Shown piece by piece: positions 7,772-14,488 of a DNA stretch of 14,971 nucleotides. Numbering within the stretch: position 1 is the first letter of the stretch; each line of letters opens with the position of its first letter. Position numbers and translations under genes: made by a program. The DNA comes from JBCDBL01 sp039183635. Lineage in GTDB: Bacteria; Pseudomonadota; Alphaproteobacteria; Caulobacterales; Parvularculaceae. Under the pieces are notes generated by a model. The model was not told the origin of the DNA, did not search any database, and saw nothing but the letters and a program-made list of their open reading frames with translations. The stretch lies in NCBI GenBank assembly GCA_039183635.1, contig JBCDBL010000109.1, positions 1 through 14,971 of the forward strand, given 5' to 3'.

Positions 7772-8403
7772 GATTTCGCATCACCCCAAAGCGCCTTGAC
7801 GCGCCGGTCCCGCCCGCAAGCCGTACGATAGTATTTATACCGCAACGGGTTTTTCATGTAGTAATCCTGATGATCGTCCTCTGCCGGATAAAATGCAGCG
7901 AAGTCTTCGATCGGCGTGACGATGTCCGCCCCTAATATCCGCGCAGCATCGGCCTTCGCCGCCTGGGCCGCGGCGCGCTCTTGCTCGCCTTGCACAAAAA
8001 TCCACGTTTTATAGGCCTCGCCCCGGTCGCAAAACTGACCACCGGCGTCAAGGGGGTCCACATGACGGAAAAAATAATCGATCAACGTTCTGAAACTGAC
8101 GACATCGGGATCGTAGACGATTTTCACAACCTCCTTGTGGCCGGTGCCGCCGGCTGTCACCTGTTTATAGCCGGGGTTTTGCACGTCGCCGCCCGAAAAG
8201 CCCGAAACAGTGTCCAGAACGCCGTCCACCTTGTCGAAATCGGCCTCCACACACCAAAAGCACCCGCCCGCGAGCACGACGAAGGCGGCGCCCTCATCGA
8301 CAGGCGCCGCGGCCGGGTCCGGCTCCTCTCCTGTCACGCCGGTCCACACGGCGGCGACAGTGAGCGCGACTGCGGCGAACAGGGAAAATCTCATGCGGCG
8401 CAT
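7768..8403 (-). CDS. msrA: peptide-methionine (S)-S-oxide reductase MsrA, probably exported
   Basis: A 211-residue MsrA that reduces methionine-S-sulfoxide in damaged proteins. The catalytic motif GCFWC is at 47-51, with the nucleophile Cys48. HVDPLD and GGQFCDRG follow, then DHQDYYMKNPLRYKYYRTACGRD with the probable resolving Cys196. The first 25 residues (RRMR, then a hydrophobic run ending WTGVTG) look like a signal peptide without a lipobox, so the enzyme is likely periplasmic. The start ATG at 8403 has AAGGAG six bases upstream; an ATG three codons further in is less well placed. It is the first gene of a two-gene operon with the mmcQ/yjbR gene and diverges from nrdB across 219 bases. 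An AGCACA/TGTGCT palindrome sits in the spacer near 8429-8449. Confidence 0.95.
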   Translation of the reverse strand: MRRMRFSLFAAVALTVAAVWTGVTGEEPDPAAAPVDEGAAFVVLAGGCFWCVEADFDKVDGVLDTVSGFSGGDVQNPGYKQVTAGGTGHKEVVKIVYDPDVVSFRTLIDYFFRHVDPLDAGGQFCDRGEAYKTWIFVQGEQERAAAQAAKADAARILGADIVTPIEDFAAFYPAEDDHQDYYMKNPLRYKYYRTACGRDRRVKALWGDAKS

Positions 8404-8544
8404 AAAACGCTCCTTATTTTAAAAAATCAGCACAAAAAATTTGTGTGCTTAAGCCGTTGATGTCGAGACGCTTTTTTTCACAAACGCGCGAGAGCGACCG
8501 AACGCCGCAAAAAACGCCACACCTTGGGGTCTTGCCAGCATCCA

Positions 8545-8560
8545 ACACTAGATATAGTAT
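8545..8560 (+). promoter_or_regulatory. NrdR box overlapping the probable nrdB promoter
   Basis: ACACTAGATATAGTAT matches 14 of 16 positions of the NrdR consensus ACACWATATATWGTGT. A -10-like TATAGT (8553-8558) lies inside it, with TTGCCA (8532-8537) as a weak -35, so a bound NrdR would block RNA polymerase. NrdR boxes usually come in pairs about three helical turns apart; I find only a poor ACAC half-match upstream (8519). The next start codon is nrdB, the expected target. Confidence 0.6.
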
Positions 8561-8622
8561 CTCTATCAAGGTCTCTAAAGATCCGTTTCTCTTATCATTC
8601 TATCATTTGTAAGGAGCCTCCA

Positions 8623-9663
8623 ATGCTCGACGCCGCGCCCGCCGGCCCGCTTCCCGGTCTTATGACGCCGTCCCATTCCTACAAGCCCTTTCGCTATCCC
8701 TGGGCTTACGACTTTTGGAAGCGCCAGCAGCAGGTTCACTGGATGCCGGAGGAGGTGCCGCTGGGCGAGGATTGCAAGGATTGGGCGGCCAAGCTCGACG
8801 ATGCGGAGCGCAATCTCCTCACTCAGATTTTCCGCTTTTTCACCCAGTCCGACGTTGAGGTGAACGACAATTACATGGAGCGCTATTCGCAAGTGTTCAA
8901 ACCGACGGAAGTCAAAATGATGATGTCGGCGTTCTCCAATATCGAAACCATCCACATCGCCGCCTACGCGCTCCTGTTGGAGACGATCGGCATGCCGGAG
9001 TCTGAATTCTCCGCCTTCCTCGAATATGAGGAGATGGCGGACAAACACAATTACATGCAAGCCTTCGGCGTCGACACGATCGAAGACATCGCCAGAACCG
9101 TCGCCATGTTCGGGGCCTTTACAGAAGGTCTCCAGCTGTTTGCATCGTTCGCCATGCTGATGAATTTTCCGCGATTTAACAAAATGAAAGGCATGGGCCA
9201 GATCGTCTCCTGGTCGGTCCGGGACGAAAGCCTCCATTGCGAGGGGATGGTGAAACTCTACCACGCCTTCGCGCAGGAGACCGGCTGCGTGACGAAGTCC
9301 GTGCAGGACGACATTGTCGACTGCTGCCGCACTGTCGTCGGTCTTGAGGACAAGTTCATCGACCTCGCCTTCGAGATGGGCCCCGTGGAAGGGATGACGG
9401 CGGAGGACATCAAAGCCTATATCCGCTATATCGCCGACTGGCGTCTCGGCCAGCTCCATCTGCCGAAAATTTATGGCGTTGAAAAGCATCCGATTCCGTG
9501 GCTGACGGAAATTTTAAACGGGGTCGAACACGCAAACTTCTTCGAGGCGCGGGCGACCGAATACTCCAAAGGCGCCACCAAGGGCGAATGGCACGGCGCC
9601 GACGGCGTTTGGGCCGCCTTTGACGGCATGAAAAAGCAACGCCCTGAAGCGGCGACGCAATAA
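8623..9663 (+). CDS. nrdB: ribonucleoside-diphosphate reductase class I, beta subunit
   Basis: A 346-residue diiron radical subunit that supplies the tyrosyl radical used by NrdA to reduce ribonucleotides to deoxyribonucleotides. All expected metal ligands are seen: Asp77 (FTQSD), Glu108 and His111 (ETIH), Glu168 (FTEGLQ), Glu202 and His205 (RDESLH). The radical tyrosine is Tyr115 in ETIHIAAY, equivalent to E. coli Tyr122. The frame is open further upstream, but the ATG at 8623 has a perfect AAGGAG six bases before it. The large subunit nrdA is not in the window; in many genomes it is adjacent, so the two genes appear separated here. A strong NrdR-box candidate lies 63 bases before the start. 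The gene ends at a nested stem-loop shared with a convergent gene. Confidence 0.96.
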   Translation: MLDAAPAGPLPGLMTPSHSYKPFRYPWAYDFWKRQQQVHWMPEEVPLGEDCKDWAAKLDDAERNLLTQIFRFFTQSDVEVNDNYMERYSQVFKPTEVKMMMSAFSNIETIHIAAYALLLETIGMPESEFSAFLEYEEMADKHNYMQAFGVDTIEDIARTVAMFGAFTEGLQLFASFAMLMNFPRFNKMKGMGQIVSWSVRDESLHCEGMVKLYHAFAQETGCVTKSVQDDIVDCCRTVVGLEDKFIDLAFEMGPVEGMTAEDIKAYIRYIADWRLGQLHLPKIYGVEKHPIPWLTEILNGVEHANFFEARATEYSKGATKGEWHGADGVWAAFDGMKKQRPEAATQ

Positions 9664-9729
9664 GGCGCAATCAATCAATATACGTTGTATGGGCTGCATG
9701 GACGTACCCCGGCCATGCAGCCTTGCGCC
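9664..9729. terminator. nested stem-loop at the nrdB / receiver-gene convergence
   Basis: GGCGCAA (9664-9670) pairs with TTGCGCC (9723-9729). Inside it GGCTGCATGG (9692-9701) pairs perfectly with CCATGCAGCC (9713-9722). It starts directly after the nrdB stop. No T-run follows, so if it stops transcription it is a non-classical terminator; it could equally protect the nrdB 3' end. It lies over the last codons of the convergent receiver-like gene. Confidence 0.5.
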
Positions 9730-10339
9730 GTTCAGCGCCGAAACCGTCAAGCTGACGACGCCGTCGGCACGGGCCGATATAAGAGCTTTCACGTATAAAC
9801 GGCCGCCCCACAAAGACCGCCCTGTGCAGAACCCGACCGATGACGTCGCGCGATGCCGGCAGGGACAGAACTTCGTGGGCGCCGGCGTCCATGCCTGCAT
9901 GCACCAGTTTGGCGGTGGCTTTGGATTTCGTCAGGATAATCGGCAAGAAGGCGTTGACGCCCTTTTCGCCGCGCCGGATCGTCTGTATCGCTTGAACGGA
10001 GGGCGCGCCGTCAAGGGCGAACCCCAGGATTAAGGCGTCTGGTTCAGCCTCCTGGCACGCCTCCAAAACGCCTTCGATGGTCTGGGTCACCGTGAAGCTC
10101 TCAACGCCGCACGCCAGCAGTCGATCGCACATCGCTGCGCCATCGGCGTGGTCGCTTATCCCGACTGCGACCCTTAAATGCTTTATGTCATCTATGGGGT
10201 CCGTAAGCCCCTCCTTGCTTGGCGCGACTTGCAGACAGCGCGCCGGCGAGCGGCGTGGCCTGCGATCCAGTCTGGCCTCATCGCCGCTCTGCCCCCTTGA
10301 GTCGGACCTGCCGGGCGGCTTAAGGTAAAAGCGCGGCAA
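9671..10339 (-). CDS. degenerate receiver (pseudo-response-regulator) protein
   Basis: A 222-residue frame whose residues about 55-165 follow the CheY-like alternation: HLRVAVGISDH, DALILGFALDG, LPIILTKS, MDAGAHEVLSLPAS. The phospho-acceptor Asp position reads Gly (ILGFALDG) and the conserved Lys of the fifth strand reads Leu (EVLSLP), so normal phosphorylation is unlikely. After it, RPFIRESSYIGPCRRRR resembles the 'Y-x-G-P-D-R-R-R' tail I recall from a group of alphaproteobacterial single-domain regulators, with Cys for Asp. The only canonical start is a TTG at 10339 that overlaps the end of the patatin gene by 20 bases; a stop at 10400 limits the frame upstream. The first 50 residues are rich in Arg, Pro and Ser and may not be translated. 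The last residues are encoded in a stem-loop. The gene could be decayed. Confidence 0.6.
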   Translation of the reverse strand: MPRFYLKPPGRSDSRGQSGDEARLDRRPRRSPARCLQVAPSKEGLTDPIDDIKHLRVAVGISDHADGAAMCDRLLACGVESFTVTQTIEGVLEACQEAEPDALILGFALDGAPSVQAIQTIRRGEKGVNAFLPIILTKSKATAKLVHAGMDAGAHEVLSLPASRDVIGRVLHRAVFVGRPFIRESSYIGPCRRRRQLDGFGAERRKAAWPGYVHAAHTTYID

Positions 10340-11363
10340 GCTCGGCGATGCGAGGCCGCTCCTGCGCCACCAGCATCTCCGCCGTCTCTTCGATGGCTTT
10401 TAAATTCTTTTTCGATGTGTCGTCCAGAGATTCCGAAACCGCTTCGCCCAACTGGCCGGACCCCAATTTAAAATCAAAACGGAAGAACCGTTCGCCGAGC
10501 AGCTTGCCCATTTGGTGCGTGGCGGCGCGGGTCTGGCCGTGCATCATAGCGCCCAGCAAGGGCGTGCGGATGCGCGCGATGGGGCTCATCCATTCAGCAA
10601 ACCCCCACCCCAGGGCCTTGGCGAACGGATAGTCCTCCGTCTGCTGACCTGTGCCGAGAGAAACAACGATGATATCGTCTTCCCGCCCGAACAGCTTACG
10701 CGCCTCCACATAGGCCGCCATGGACGGATCGTTGACGAAAACGCCGCCGTCGATGCCGATATATTTTTTGGAGGACTGGGTGTGGCGAACGACAGCCGGC
10801 GGAAAATAGGTGGGCGCGGCCGTTGACGCTCGCAGCGCCTCGCACACCACGATGTCGCCGAAGGGGTTCGGGGTCCCTTCGCCCTCCATCTCAATGTAAC
10901 GCGGGCCGCCATGCAAAAACATCGCTTCTCGCGGAGCGATGGAATAGGTCGGCACCAGAAGGTTGCGGGGCAAGTCCTTGAACTGGACGGTTCCCAGTTC
11001 GTCCTGAAGCACCTTTAACAAAGAGTCCGGGGCGTAGCGGGGTCCGAACAATTGCTTCAAAGGGCCAAGGCCGAGGGCCCACAAAAGACGTCCCCGAAAA
11101 ATCTTCGGGCCGCGCTTGATATAAAGCTCACGCAATTGCGTCGGATTGCGACGCGAACCGCCCTTGCCGTCCTCAGAGGGCGCAGCCAGGCCCGCGGCGA
11201 CAATGGCGCCCGTCGATGTGCCCGCGATCAAATCGAAACAATCGGCGCAAGAGCCCTTTTTACCGAGAAGCGCCCGCTCCTCCTCCAAAGCCTGCAAAAT
11301 AATCGCCGGAACAAGACCGCGGATCCCGCCGCCATCCACCGCAAGCACATATCGCGTCGCCAT
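10320..11363 (-). CDS. patatin-like phospholipase
   Basis: A 347-residue cytoplasmic protein with the full patatin catalytic set: the oxyanion-hole loop DGGGIRG (10-16), the nucleophile elbow GTSTG (48-52) with Ser50, and the dyad aspartate in IDGG (Asp205). EALRASTAAPTYFPP (about 175-189) and VVSLGTGQ (about 213-220) support the family. It should hydrolyse acyl esters of membrane phospholipids. No signal peptide or membrane helix is seen. The start ATG at 11363 has AAGGAG and further GA-rich bases upstream. Its sequence style is close to the patatin effectors found in CBASS defence, but no nucleotide cyclase, E1/E2 or sensor gene is nearby, so a free-standing lipase is the safer reading. The downstream receiver-like gene overlaps its 3' end, suggesting coupled expression. 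Confidence 0.92.
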   Translation of the reverse strand: MATRYVLAVDGGGIRGLVPAIILQALEEERALLGKKGSCADCFDLIAGTSTGAIVAAGLAAPSEDGKGGSRRNPTQLRELYIKRGPKIFRGRLLWALGLGPLKQLFGPRYAPDSLLKVLQDELGTVQFKDLPRNLLVPTYSIAPREAMFLHGGPRYIEMEGEGTPNPFGDIVVCEALRASTAAPTYFPPAVVRHTQSSKKYIGIDGGVFVNDPSMAAYVEARKLFGREDDIIVVSLGTGQQTEDYPFAKALGWGFAEWMSPIARIRTPLLGAMMHGQTRAATHQMGKLLGERFFRFDFKLGSGQLGEAVSESLDDTSKKNLKAIEETAEMLVAQERPRIAELAALLP

Positions 11364-11441
11364 ACCCCTCGCCTCTCCTTAAAGTTCAAAAAGCGCTGCG
11401 GAAGATTAACAGAAAAATACTGTCAGCGGGATTAATCCCGA

Positions 11442-11642
11442 TTATCGGCCGAACAGCCAGAACAGGACTGACAACACAGCACTCACGACCAGACATGTGA
11501 CGATCGGAAAATAAAACGCGCCGCCGTCTCGCTCAACAAGGATGTCCCCTGGTAAGCGCCCAAGACCGATCTTACCGAAGAACGGCCACAGAACGCCGAC
11601 GATGAGAAAGGCGAGACCTAGAAAAATCAAAAGCTTCTGCAT
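11442..11642 (-). CDS. DUF2905 small membrane protein
   Basis: A 66-residue protein with an N-terminal helix (about 3-21), a short conserved loop GKIGLGRLPGDILVERDG, and a C-terminal helix (about 44-63). The loop GRLPGDI is the DUF2905 hallmark. The function is unknown; it should sit in the inner membrane as a two-helix protein. The start ATG at 11642 is preceded by AGGAGG at ideal spacing. It lies 78 bases upstream of the patatin gene on the same strand and diverges from the small gene at 11767. Confidence 0.9.
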   Translation of the reverse strand: MQKLLIFLGLAFLIVGVLWPFFGKIGLGRLPGDILVERDGGAFYFPIVTCLVVSAVLSVLFWLFGR

Positions 11643-11766
11643 TGCGCCTCCTGCAGGTTCCAGCGACGGGCGGCGCCCATGGACAAATCAAAAACCGCTC
11701 TCCATAGTGCGCCGCAAGGCGGCGTTCGCCGCGCCCTCAACGCTTAAGATTTATGGGAATACTCGC

Positions 11767-11988
11767 ATGTCGCAAGAGCCGGAACGCATCACCATCATCG
11801 CCAAAGAATTCTCCGCCGCAGCGTTGGAATTTCATCGCGGAAAAATGGCCGAGCGGGGCTATCGAATTGAAGGCTCCATCCTGCCGCGAAAGTTTCAGAT
11901 GATCGAAGGCGCCGGCGCGCCGAGCGATCTGTTCGACGGAGAAGCGTTCTTCGCCGTCACGTTCGTAAAAAAGGGTGATGACGAGTAG
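11767..11988 (+). CDS. 73-residue protein of unknown function upstream of AMP nucleosidase
   Basis: I do not recognise this protein. It begins MSQEPERITIIAKEFS and ends FFAVTFVKKGDDE. The pattern is a beta strand (ITIIAKEF), a helix (SAAALEFHRGKMAERG), then strands (YRIEGSILPRKF and FFAVTFVKK), a small alpha/beta layout broadly like the DUF4177 type, though I claim no membership. No signal peptide or membrane segment is seen. The reading frame continues upstream without stops to 11542, but that part is antisense to the DUF2905 gene. The ATG at 11767 is preferred, with only a weak GGGA element before it. The stop is 31 bases before the AMP nucleosidase start on the same strand, so co-transcription is likely. 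Codon use is like its neighbours, which supports a real gene. Confidence 0.7.
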   Translation: MSQEPERITIIAKEFSAAALEFHRGKMAERGYRIEGSILPRKFQMIEGAGAPSDLFDGEAFFAVTFVKKGDDE

Positions 11989-12019
11989 GCGCGTCAACCT
12001 TTAACCGGACCGAAGCTCC

Positions 12020-13474
12020 ATGCGCCGCTTCAAAGCCCCCGCCGCCGCCGTCGACGCTCTGGAGGCGATTTACGCCGACAGCGCCGATGCGTTGCGCAAA
12101 GCATTGAACGCCTTTGTCGAACACGGGACGCTTCCCGATGACAAAGTCCGGGGCGGCGGCGCCTTTTGTTATCCAAAACTGCGCATTGTCTACGCCCCGG
12201 ACGGCGTCGTCCCCCCCTATTCGCGCGCCTACGGTAAATTTGAAGAAGCCGGTGTTTACGCCGCAACCATCGCGCGGCCGGCCCTGTTTCGCGATTACCT
12301 CATCGAACAAATCGGACTTCTTATTGACGCCTATGGCGTCGAAGCGGAGGTGGGGCGCAGCTCTACTGAAATTCCTTATCCGTATGTTCTTGACATCGAA
12401 GCGCAGTTCGGCGCCGATGCCCCTGCGCCGAGCGAACTTGCACGCCTGTTCCCGACCCCGGACCTGGCCGGGATTGACGACGGGCTCGCCAATTGCGGGA
12501 TCGCCGTCGCACCGGGAGACGAAAAGCCCCTCAGCCTTTTCTCAGGTCCGCGGGTCGATTATTCCCTGCAACGGCTCGCCCATTACACGGGAACGCCGGC
12601 CGACGATTTTCAACAATATATTCTGTTTACAAACTACCATCGCTATGTGAACGAATTTGTCGAAATCGGGCTTGAAAAACTGAAAGCAGGCGATTTCTAC
12701 ACCGGCTTGTCAGCGGCGGGCCATGTCGCCGTCGACGCCGCCACCAAGGACCCTTTGGCGGTCATTGACGCGGCGCCCTGGCGCAAACACCAAATGCCGG
12801 CCTATCACTTAAAGGCGCCGGGCAAGACGGGGATCAGCCTTGTTAACATCGGCGTCGGCCCCTCCAACGCCAAAACCATTACAGATCACCTTGCCGTGTT
12901 GCGCCCGCAATGCTGGATCATGATCGGCCATTGCGGCGGTCTCAGACAATCCCAGAGGCTTGGCGACTATGTGCTCGCCCATGCCTATTTGCGCTGCGAC
13001 GGTGTGCTTGATGAAGATCTGCCTCCGGAAATTCCGATCCCGCCCCTGGCGGAAATACAGGTGGCGTTGAACGAGGCCGCCTCTATCGTCACTGGCGATC
13101 GCGGCGCGGAGCTGAAACGTCGCCTGCGCACCGGAACGGTGGTCACCAACGACGACAGAAACTGGGAGCTGCGCTACGAATCCGAAGCGCGACGGTTCAA
13201 CCAGTCCCGGGCGGTCGCTGTCGATATGGAATCGGCGACCATCGCCGCCAACGGCTTCCGCTTTCGCGCGCCCTACGGCACGTTGCTGTGCGTCTCCGAC
13301 AAGCCTTTGCACGGCGAGATCAAACTGCCCGGCGCTGCAAACCGCTTTTACGAGCGCTCCATCTCGGAACATATGAAAATCGGCATAGAGACGATCGAAC
13401 TGTTGCGTCGCAACGGGCCGGAGGCGCTGCACTCCCGCAAGCTCAGAAGTTTCGACGAGCCGCCGTTTCGTTAA
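12020..13474 (+). CDS. amn: AMP nucleosidase
   Basis: A 484-residue enzyme that splits AMP into adenine and ribose 5-phosphate, balancing purine nucleotide pools in the cytoplasm. The N-terminal regulatory domain (about 1-180, with YPKLRIVYAP and PPYSRAYGKF) is followed by the nucleoside-phosphorylase-like catalytic domain: NIGVGPSNAKT (276-286), MIGHCGGLRQSQRLGDYVLA (301-320), AVDMESATIAANG (400-412) and VSDKPLHGEIK (425-435). Length and motifs match full-length Amn from proteobacteria. The ATG at 12020 is the natural family start; its ribosome site is weak, which could reflect coupling to the 73-residue gene upstream. It is the last intact gene before the decayed right-hand region. Confidence 0.95.
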   Translation: MRRFKAPAAAVDALEAIYADSADALRKALNAFVEHGTLPDDKVRGGGAFCYPKLRIVYAPDGVVPPYSRAYGKFEEAGVYAATIARPALFRDYLIEQIGLLIDAYGVEAEVGRSSTEIPYPYVLDIEAQFGADAPAPSELARLFPTPDLAGIDDGLANCGIAVAPGDEKPLSLFSGPRVDYSLQRLAHYTGTPADDFQQYILFTNYHRYVNEFVEIGLEKLKAGDFYTGLSAAGHVAVDAATKDPLAVIDAAPWRKHQMPAYHLKAPGKTGISLVNIGVGPSNAKTITDHLAVLRPQCWIMIGHCGGLRQSQRLGDYVLAHAYLRCDGVLDEDLPPEIPIPPLAEIQVALNEAASIVTGDRGAELKRRLRTGTVVTNDDRNWELRYESEARRFNQSRAVAVDMESATIAANGFRFRAPYGTLLCVSDKPLHGEIKLPGAANRFYERSISEHMKIGIETIELLRRNGPEALHSRKLRSFDEPPFR

Positions 13475-13554
13475 GCCCGGCGTGACGTCAATCCGTATGG
13501 ATTGGTTTGGGCCAGACGAAGGGTGCGGCCACCATTTCAATAAAGGCGAACCCT

Positions 13555-13692
13555 ATGCCTGGAGACGAATTGACGGCCAAAGCGCAGGTGCTGGTCCGTG
13601 GACCGCGCGATAAAGTCTTCGATGCGTTCGCCGATCCGGGGATGATGAGCAGGTTTTGGTTCAAACGAAAAGACCAGCGCCATACTCTTTGA
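13555..13692 (+). pseudogene. truncated SRPBCC (AHSA1-like) gene fragment
   Basis: A 45-codon frame from an ATG with AAAGGCG upstream. LTAKAQVLVRGPRDKVFDAF followed by ADPGMMSRFWFKRKD looks like the first strand and helices of an SRPBCC/AHSA1 protein, which is normally about 140-160 residues. After RKD the frame runs only QRHTL and stops. The MITE-like element begins 45 bases later, so the rest of the gene seems lost by deletion or element-linked rearrangement. I see no continuation on the far side of the element. Confidence 0.5.
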
Positions 13693-13737
13693 GGCTCGCA
13701 CACAGCCGACAAAAAGCGTTTGAAGAATTTAGATCGC

Positions 13738-13904
13738 CGGACCTTTATTCGGGCGCATGTTGTATCGATACGATAACACGTCATCCCAGCGAAAGCTGGG
13801 ATGTGAGGAGCGGCATACTTAAGAGCAGGCGGCCCCTCGCATCCTGACGTTCGTCAGGATGACGATGACCCTTGTTGAAAATTATGCGTACGAATAAAAG
13901 TCCG
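13738..13904. repeat. MITE-like element, copy 2 (167 bp)
   Basis: This copy has the same architecture as the one at 4863-5027. The left end CGGACCTTTATTCGGGCGCAT and the right end, read inversely CGGACTTTTATTCGTACGCAT, match except at three positions. Both internal hairpins are intact: CATCCCAGC/GCTGGGATG and CATCCTGACG-tt-CGTCAGGATG. Copies differ mostly by scattered substitutions and a short length change in the second hairpin, so neither is a very recent duplicate. No clear target-site duplication flanks this copy. Confidence 0.8.
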
Positions 13905-13912
13905 AAACTCTC

Positions 13913-13930
13913 GAAGTGATTAATCACTTC
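13913..13930. repeat. 18-bp perfect palindrome
   Basis: GAAGTGATTAATCACTTC is its own reverse complement. A near-copy, AAGTGATTACTCACTT, lies at 14685-14700 in inverted orientation relative to the flanking TTTATTT-like bases. It may be an operator for a dimeric regulator or one end of a degenerate element. Confidence 0.6.
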
Positions 13931-14048
13931 TTTATTTCGTCAAAAACCTCCATCTTCGGTGGAGGATCGGACGCGTTCTACAGTGTAGTCGGCAAACCGC
14001 TCGACACAGAGCTTTTGTCATCCGTATGGACACTGTTTGGCGGTTTTT

Positions 14049-14269
14049 CCTCCCCCGCCCATGCGGGGGAGGTGGGCCGCGCGGCGCGCGGGCCGGCGGG
14101 GGCGTGGGATCTTCGTGCTGAAAAGGCGGCGTCTGGCGTGCGGGTTGGCGCCCTTGCCCCCTCCGTCGGCTCTCGCCGCCGCCTCCCACTTGCAACGGGA
14201 GAGGGCAACCGCATTTGGTAGAAACCTGCCCCGACGCCAGGCACGTTTCCTCTCCCCGATGGGGAGAGG
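14049..14269. repeat. GC-rich intergenic hairpin repeats
   Basis: CCTCCCCCGC (14049-14058) pairs with GCGGGGGAGG (14063-14072) around CCAT. CTCCC/GGGAG pairs near 14186-14204. CCTCTCCCC (14249-14257) pairs with GGGGAGAGG (14261-14269) around GAT. Such 'CCTCCCCCGC...GCGGGGGAGG' and 'CCTCTCCCC...GGGGAGAGG' units are a widely dispersed intergenic repeat style in Alphaproteobacteria. They generate spurious Arg/Pro-rich open frames. Confidence 0.65.
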
Positions 14270-14272
14270 TGA

Positions 14273-14488
14273 GACGCGGCGCCGCGCCGAGCATCAGATG
14301 TTCCATATGCGATCGCCCTGCCCCAAGCGCGCCAGGAGATCGCAGGCCGCGTCGCGATTCAGGACCGCTTGTCGCGGTCCCAGGCGGAGGTCAGTGACTT
14401 CTTTGCTTCACGGATGGCTTTGCAGGAAAAGCAGATCACCGGTTTTCCGCCTCAAATGCACAACAAAGACTTTAGCGCATGCGACTGA
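14273..14488 (+). pseudogene. start-less open frame, possible gene remnant
   Basis: This frame is open from the stop at 14270 to a TGA at 14486-14488. It has no ATG, GTG or TTG in its first half. From about 14318 it reads protein-like (QARQEIAGRVAIQDRLSRSQ, then AEVSDFFASRMALQEKQITG) with GC-rich third codon positions that fade toward the end (MHNKDFSACD). It is fused upstream to the GC-rich hairpin repeat. I recognise no family. It may be the 3' remnant of a helical protein gene, or chance. Confidence 0.25.

Noticed and set aside
8575..9489. 304-codon minus-strand open frame opposite nrdB
   Set aside because: It is entirely antisense to a clear nrdB gene with intact catalytic residues, and its composition (His/Val-rich) is that of an antisense shadow.
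10320..11642. Possible CBASS-type defence locus around the patatin gene
   Set aside because: No CD-NTase, Cap2/Cap3, HORMA or TRIP13-like gene is present. Neighbours are a receiver-like protein and DUF2905, so a patatin alone is not enough.
12809..13540. 243-codon minus-strand open frame opposite the AMP nucleosidase gene
   Set aside because: It is fully antisense to a strongly supported gene and shows no family motif.
13738..13904. Small CRISPR-like or hairpin RNA array suggested by repeated palindromes
   Set aside because: Only one unit occurs at each site, with no regular spacers. The two copies are 8.7 kb apart and have transposon-like inverted ends.
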